This document shows, piece after piece, positions 59,561 to 64,000 of a stretch of 64,000 bases of DNA. The stretch is from JAHEZL01 sp046074525 (GTDB lineage Bacteria; Bacteroidota; Bacteroidia; Flavobacteriales_C; GCA-002722245): assembly GCA_046074525.1 (NCBI GenBank), contig JBJTOK010000043.1, positions 186,001-250,000 on the forward strand. The letters are read 5' to 3'. Below the pieces are notes generated by a model. The model saw only the letters and a program-made list of their open reading frames with translations. It had not been told where the DNA came from and made no database searches. Positions within the stretch are counted from its first letter, which is position 1, and each line of letters starts with the position of its first letter. Position numbers and translations under genes: made by a program.

Positions 59561-61350
59561 CGCCTGAAATAGCAGATATCCTTAAAAATCTTCCCGACAA
59601 TCCTGGTGTGTATCAGTTTTTTGATGTGCAGGGAAAGTTGATTTATGTAGGGAAAGCGAAGGTGCTGAAGAACCGTGTGCGTTCATATTTTAATAATCTG
59701 AGCAGTCATTACGGCAAAACAAAAGCGCTGGTGCGCAATATCCGCGATATAAAATACATCCTCGTGGAAAGCGAGCAGGACGCGCTGTTGCTGGAAAATT
59801 CCCTCATCAAGGAATTTCTGCCGCGCTACAATATCATGCTCAAGGATGACAAAACCTACCCGTGGATTTGCATTAAAAATGAGCGCTTTCCCCGGGTTTT
59901 CAGCACGCGCAAGATGATTCGGGACGGGAGTCAGTATTTCGGTCCTTATGCTTCGGTGCGCATGGTGCATACGCTGCTGGATTTTATTCAATCGATATTT
60001 CCATTGCGCAATTGCAATCTCAGTTTGTCGCAGGAAAATATCGATAAGAAAAAGTTTAAGGTTTGTCTGGAATACCATTTAGGCAATTGCGCCGGACCCT
60101 GTGATAAGTACGAGGGAGAAGAGGAGTACAATGCCAAAATCACACAGATCCGCCACATCCTGAAAGGGAATATTTCCACGGTTATTCAGCATCTCAAACA
60201 GATGATGCAGGAGCATGTGGAGAAACTGGAGTTTGAGAAAGCCCACGCCATTAAAGAGAAACTGGAGATCTTGTCGAATTACCAAAGCAAGTCGACGGTG
60301 GTGAGTCCCACCATCAAAAACCTTGATGTTTTCAGTATTGTTAGCAAGGAAGAAGAAGCTTATGTCAATTACCTTAAAGTGGTAGATGGCGCGATAGTGC
60401 AGGGACACACGCTCGAAGTGAAAAAGAAACTCGATGAAAGCGAAGAGGAAATTCTGCTGCTGGCAATTGTTGAATTGCGTGAAAGATACCAGAGTGATGC
60501 TCCTGAAATCATTGTTCCTTTTGTTCCCACGCTGGAGCTAAGTGGCGTGGAATGGACGGTTCCGCAGCGTGGTGATAAGAAAAAATTACAGGAGTTGTCG
60601 GAACGCAACGCGAAGTTTTTCGGACTGGAAAAGAAAAAATCATCTACGGTCAATCGTGCGCTGGAAAAATCAGAAAGGATTCTGGAGCAGATGAAAAAAG
60701 ATTTGCGTCTTACGGAATTGCCCGTGCATATTGAGTGTTTCGATAATTCGAATATCCAGGGAGCTTTCCCTGTTTCGGCCTGTGTTGTATTTAGAAATGC
60801 TGCGCCGAGCAAAAAAGATTACCGCATCTTCAATATCAAAACCGTTGAAGGTCCGGATGATTTTGCCTCCATGGAAGAAGTGATATTCAGGCGCTATAAA
60901 CGCATGCTGGAAGAAGGAAGTGATTTGCCTCAACTCATTGTGATTGATGGGGGGAAAGGTCAGCTGGGTGCAGCTTTGGAGAGTTTGGAAAAACTCGGTT
61001 TGCGCGGGAAAATCGCCATCATCGGCATTGCCAAGCGACTGGAAGAAATCTTTTTTCCGGGGGATTCTTTTCCCTTGTATCTCGATAAAAGATCGGAGAC
61101 TTTAAAAGTGATTCAGCACATGCGCAATGAGGCACACCGCTTTGGTATTACTGCGCACCGCAACCGCCGTTCAAAAGCCCTCACACATACACGTTTAAAA
61201 GATATACCTGGAGTGGGTGAACAAACGGTTCAAATTCTGTTGCGTCATTTTAAATCGGTGAAAAAAGCAGGAGAGGCTTCGTATGAAGAACTTGAAGCTT
61301 TGCTTGGGAAAACAAGGGCTGATGCAGTTTATAAAGGGCTGAGTGAATGA
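59557..61350 (+). CDS. uvrC: UvrABC excinuclease subunit C
   Basis: 597 aa, full length. An N-terminal GIY-YIG nuclease domain (NLPDNPGVYQFFDVQGKLIYVGKAKVLKNRVRSYF), a Cys cluster (CNLSLSQENIDKKKFKVCLEYHLGNCAGPC) that may hold an Fe-S or zinc site, a UVR domain (HVEKLEFEKAHAIKEKLEIL), the C-terminal RNase H-like nuclease (IECFDNSNIQGAFPVSACVVF; VIDGGKGQLGAAL) and a helix-hairpin-helix end (LKDIPGVGEQTVQILLRHF). It makes both incisions in nucleotide-excision repair. Confidence 0.97.
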   Translation: MTPEIADILKNLPDNPGVYQFFDVQGKLIYVGKAKVLKNRVRSYFNNLSSHYGKTKALVRNIRDIKYILVESEQDALLLENSLIKEFLPRYNIMLKDDKTYPWICIKNERFPRVFSTRKMIRDGSQYFGPYASVRMVHTLLDFIQSIFPLRNCNLSLSQENIDKKKFKVCLEYHLGNCAGPCDKYEGEEEYNAKITQIRHILKGNISTVIQHLKQMMQEHVEKLEFEKAHAIKEKLEILSNYQSKSTVVSPTIKNLDVFSIVSKEEEAYVNYLKVVDGAIVQGHTLEVKKKLDESEEEILLLAIVELRERYQSDAPEIIVPFVPTLELSGVEWTVPQRGDKKKLQELSERNAKFFGLEKKKSSTVNRALEKSERILEQMKKDLRLTELPVHIECFDNSNIQGAFPVSACVVFRNAAPSKKDYRIFNIKTVEGPDDFASMEEVIFRRYKRMLEEGSDLPQLIVIDGGKGQLGAALESLEKLGLRGKIAIIGIAKRLEEIFFPGDSFPLYLDKRSETLKVIQHMRNEAHRFGITAHRNRRSKALTHTRLKDIPGVGEQTVQILLRHFKSVKKAGEASYEELEALLGKTRADAVYKGLSE

Positions 61351-61356
61351 TTGACC

Positions 61357-61460
61357 TTGCGTGAGCCGCAATGCTTGCGGCTGTTTAATGGTTAAGAACA
61401 CGCTTCATAAGAATACAGGTCAACCACACTACAACCGCAAGCATTGCGGCTCATACGCAA
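61357..61460. repeat. inverted repeat with GCAAGCATTGCGGCTC arms
   Basis: The left arm (61357-61384) and right arm (61431-61460) are complementary except for one base and a 2-nt indel. Core: GAGCCGCAATGCTTGCGG and its complement. The 46-base loop is unremarkable. A single arm recurs at 21746-21761. Located just after uvrC; it could serve as a transcript-end hairpin or REP-like element. Confidence 0.7.
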
Positions 61461-61521
61461 GTAAATTCTTGACTTGCCTTAATCTGGGTCATCACCCTCC
61501 CTGAGGGAAGCAGTGTGTGAC

Positions 61522-62517
61522 TTATCTCACCACAAAAATCTTTTGAGTTGAGTTATTTTCTCCGGTTGTCTTCACGATGTATAAACCTTCGGAAAGTTCG
61601 GAGATATTTAAAACAGCGTCCTTTGCTGAATAAAGCAATTGCCCCGATAAATCGTAAATCTCTATGTTAACATTTCCGTCGGGAGTCCCGAAAGAATGGC
61701 GTACTTCCGAGTAAGAATAAGCACCATTAAAATCCACTTGCTTCAGGCGATAATACAAGGCTTTGGCCTCATCCCGAAACGAGTAGTACTGCAGTGCCGA
61801 GCTGTTTCCAGCACCGGCTATTCTGCCTTTCTCCAAAAAAGAAAGGCCATCATTGCTGGCTTCTACAGAGAAATAATCGTTGTTGATTTCGCTGGCAGTA
61901 GACCATTGCAGCTCAACAAAGGAGGGATGACTTAAAGCACGGAATTCCACTAGTTTTACCGGCAAAGGAGAACCCGCCGATGCCGAGCAAGGGCCTACAC
62001 TGCAACTGGAACCGGAGCCAAAAACTTTTCCTGAGCCGCTCACCGATGCTGCCCCTGCGGTGTTTAATGTACCCGATCCATTGAGTTCGGATCCATTTCC
62101 TCCGCTAAAACTTCCGCCATTTAAACTTCCGTTGACGGTGATTTGATTACTGTTGTTTTTGTTATCGATCAATCCTGTGGCACTCAATGTACTCCCGTTG
62201 GCAACAGAAACAATGGAACCGTTATTAAATGTGAGATTACCTGTTACACTGAAAGTGGAATTGTTGGAAATATACAATTCCGCGCCATTGGAGACAGTAA
62301 CAGCACTTGAAGAAGTACTATTGTTAACGATGTTTATTATATCCTTGGAAAAATCGGGAGTGCAGGAACAGCTTGCTCCTCCGGAAGTTAGCGACCAGTG
62401 ACTTCCATTGCTGGTACTGGCGTTGTTGACGATGGAATACACTGTTTTTCCACCGCCTGCATAACAGGCGCAAGAAAGAGCAAAAAACAGGCTTCCTGCG
62501 GATATAGAAAGCTTCAT
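61522..62517 (-). CDS. small T9SS-secreted repeat protein
   Basis: 331 aa. A signal peptide ends SCACYAG. A Ser/Asn/Gly-rich region at about 25-185 consists of short stranded repeats (VNNSTSSSAVTVSNGAELYISN, LTFNNGSIVSVANGSTLSATG), like a beta-helix. A domain at about 188-265 (KLVEFRALSHPSFVELQWSTASEINNDYFSVEAS ... YYSFRDEAKALYYRLKQVDFNGAYSYSEV) resembles fibronectin type III modules common before T9SS signals. The sorting domain is at about 270-331 (VNIEIYDLSGQLLYSA ... GLYIVKT). It is arranged like the next gene upstream (62589-64000). Confidence 0.85.
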   Translation of the reverse strand: MKLSISAGSLFFALSCACYAGGGKTVYSIVNNASTSNGSHWSLTSGGASCSCTPDFSKDIINIVNNSTSSSAVTVSNGAELYISNNSTFSVTGNLTFNNGSIVSVANGSTLSATGLIDNKNNSNQITVNGSLNGGSFSGGNGSELNGSGTLNTAGAASVSGSGKVFGSGSSCSVGPCSASAGSPLPVKLVEFRALSHPSFVELQWSTASEINNDYFSVEASNDGLSFLEKGRIAGAGNSSALQYYSFRDEAKALYYRLKQVDFNGAYSYSEVRHSFGTPDGNVNIEIYDLSGQLLYSAKDAVLNISELSEGLYIVKTTGENNSTQKIFVVR

Positions 62518-62588
62518 CTAGTATGCGTTAAGTGGCGCAAAGATATACAGATTGTGCAGAAGCAGAGGTGTTTAGAAAAGAAAAATTT

Positions 62589-64000
62589 TTAGAACCCTGA
62601 AGAGATAATGAGTTTCTGATAGCTGACGTTTCCGTTGCAGGCCACTGTAACCACATAAATTCCCGGAGGGAAATTACTGGCGTCAAAAGTGTGCTGAGAT
62701 CCTTCTGTAATGTTGTTCAATAAAGTGGAATACAGCATTTTTCCTGAAAGATCGTACATTGATACGGTTGCTGAATTTTCCTCACGCACATTTTGAAAAC
62801 TAAGGAAAGTAGCACCATTGCCTGGATTAGGATACAATATGAATGCAAGGGAATTGTTGGCAACGGCAGCGCTTTTTGTTTTCACGGCCACCACCTTGGA
62901 GTAGCTTGTTGTTCCATCAAAATCCACCTGTCGCAAACGATAGTATGATACCCCTTCAAATGGTTTTTGATCCCTTGCAAGATACTCGATAAGTTGATTG
63001 CTTTTTCCTGCGCCGTTCACCTGTTCAATGGTTTCAAAGTAAGTGCCGTCCTTGCTTCGTTCAATGGCGAAGAAATCATTGTTGATTTCAGAGGCTGTAG
63101 TCCAGCGGATTTCTACTTTATTCTCTTCGTCCAAAGTAGCAGCAAACGAGAGCAATTCTACAGGTAAAGGTGCGGCAGATGACATCACGCTATAGGGACT
63201 GAAAGAGGTTAAACCCGTTACATTCAGAGTATAGGGGCCTGAACCACTTGCAGCAGTTGCTGTTTGCGTGGCATTCCATGAACCGCTGGTGTAATGGGCT
63301 ATCATGGCTGCAGTTCTGGTAAATGATCCGCCTTCGTTGGCCGAGTTCCATTGCAGGGTGAGCGATACGTTGGATCCCCCGGCCACACTTTCGGTGATCT
63401 GCCACATCTTATTTACTACGCCGCTGCTGAGTGCTGTACCGCTGCAGGAACCGTCGGTAGTGGCATTGTCGCAAATGCGCACTGAGTAAGTATCAGAGGT
63501 TCCTGAGTTGCTGATGGTTAAAGGTGTATAGGCGCTGGTGCTTCCGGCACTGCCCACAGGGAAAGTAATATTGCTGCACACGGCACTCATGGCTCCGGTT
63601 CCATTGGTGACGATAAAGCTGGATGAGCTCGCCGAACTTGGAGAGGTAGCGGTACCATTGAGGCTGATATTGTAATTTCCCAGGTAGAGGTAGCCATCGC
63701 TCAAATCAATTTTTCCTCCCGAGGAGATGCAAGCCGCATCCTGCAGAACTACTCCTGTAGAGGAAGTGTTGGCAATATAAAGGCGGTAGAAACAGGAGCC
63801 TCCCGACGTGATTTGCTGTTCGGAGCTTCCGCTAAAAGTTACTTCACGCCCCGAATTGGTGCTTGCAGTAAAAGTTCCGCTGTTGGTGAAATTGCCTTTA
63901 ATGATAAGTTCCTGGTCGTCATTATCGAGATTCAGGGTTGCAGAGTTGTTAATGATAAGATTTCCGTTTATTGTCAGATCCGAGCCCATGATTTTAGTGC
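62589..64000 (-). CDS. T9SS-secreted protein, N-terminus outside window
   Basis: Open to the right edge; ATG at 63989 gives 466 aa, but codons before it remain open, so the gene probably extends further. Visible parts: beta-helix-like repeats at the start (GNLIINNSATLNLDNDDQELIIKGNFTNSGTFTAS), a central domain with Ser/Thr/Gly runs, a fibronectin-like module (ELLSFAATLDEENKVEIRWTTASEINNDFFAIERSKDG ... YYRLRQVDFDGTTSYSKV) and a T9SS sorting domain (FILYPNPGNGATFLSF ... MYDLSGKMLYST ... GIYVVTV). It shares its module order with the 61522-62517 product, so the two are paralogues. Confidence 0.85.
   Translation of the reverse strand, partial: TKIMGSDLTINGNLIINNSATLNLDNDDQELIIKGNFTNSGTFTASTNSGREVTFSGSSEQQITSGGSCFYRLYIANTSSTGVVLQDAACISSGGKIDLSDGYLYLGNYNISLNGTATSPSSASSSSFIVTNGTGAMSAVCSNITFPVGSAGSTSAYTPLTISNSGTSDTYSVRICDNATTDGSCSGTALSSGVVNKMWQITESVAGGSNVSLTLQWNSANEGGSFTRTAAMIAHYTSGSWNATQTATAASGSGPYTLNVTGLTSFSPYSVMSSAAPLPVELLSFAATLDEENKVEIRWTTASEINNDFFAIERSKDGTYFETIEQVNGAGKSNQLIEYLARDQKPFEGVSYYRLRQVDFDGTTSYSKVVAVKTKSAAVANNSLAFILYPNPGNGATFLSFQNVREENSATVSMYDLSGKMLYSTLLNNITEGSQHTFDASNFPPGIYVVTVACNGNVSYQKLIISSGF

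Noticed and set aside
1..64000. CRISPR arrays, rRNA genes, insertion-sequence transposases
   Set aside because: None seen: no regularly spaced direct repeats, no rRNA-like stretches, and no DDE or Y1 transposase motifs in the translated frames.

Overview
The window looks like a chromosomal stretch of a Bacteroidota (Bacteroidetes) bacterium. The evidence is a PorZ gene of the type IX secretion system (T9SS), several large secreted proteins ending in T9SS-type C-terminal sorting domains, a TonB-dependent receptor with a carboxypeptidase-like N-terminal domain, and promoters of the Bacteroidetes type (TTTG, about 19 nt, TAnnTTTG; a perfect example precedes ferritin). Shine-Dalgarno sequences are mostly absent and several genes seem to start with TTG or GTG. 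I cannot name the genus.

Layout. 1-4.9 kb: tail of a YwqK/MORN-like gene, a PAS-HisKA_2 kinase with its LytTR response regulator, a small membrane protein, then convergent RNase R. 5-12 kb: TonB receptor divergent from a 1124-aa MORN-like exported protein, ferritin, and an odd DSYS-repeat lipoprotein. 12-17 kb: a 1328-aa fusion of a two-component-type sensor propeller, Y_Y_Y domain, membrane helix, class III adenylate cyclase and HD phosphohydrolase, then a UspA protein. 17.2-21.7 kb: a metal (probably copper) cassette on two strands: periplasmic HMA domain plus outer-membrane protein, facing a Met/His-rich outer-membrane protein, an MbnP-like lipoprotein, a haem-site lipoprotein and two related small proteins with an HCDGKC motif. 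21.8-30.7 kb: T9SS cargo, small membrane proteins, truncated haemoglobin, a DUF2459-like protein and a giant MORN/propeller protein.

30.7-37.4 kb is a signalling island: two tandem paralogous membrane histidine kinases, the second with a ruined ATPase domain, then a NarL-type regulator and two LamG/T9SS surface proteins. Three 19-bp dyads (ACYMCCY-WWTAT-GGGKRGT) lie at the same 21-22 nt distance upstream of TAnnTTYG -7 elements, before the regulator, before a 24-codon membrane-peptide ORF, and before the LamG genes. I read this as a small autoregulated regulon and consider it the most interesting new observation.

37.5-50.4 kb is an integrative element of about 12.9 kb in the 3' end of tRNA-Arg(UCG). 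It has a 25-bp att repeat (23/25), matching 19-bp putative integrase arm sites near both ends, a tyrosine integrase, an excisionase-like HTH protein, an XRE regulator, a dnaE-dinB-SRAP mutagenesis/repair operon, and an unusual pair made of a RES-domain protein and a HELGH metallopeptidase.

50.5-64 kb returns to the backbone: T9SS cargo, a YD-repeat-like lipoprotein, an Upf1-like helicase, a VF530-MGMT pair, porZ-recO-uvrC, and two more T9SS cargo genes, the last running off the window.
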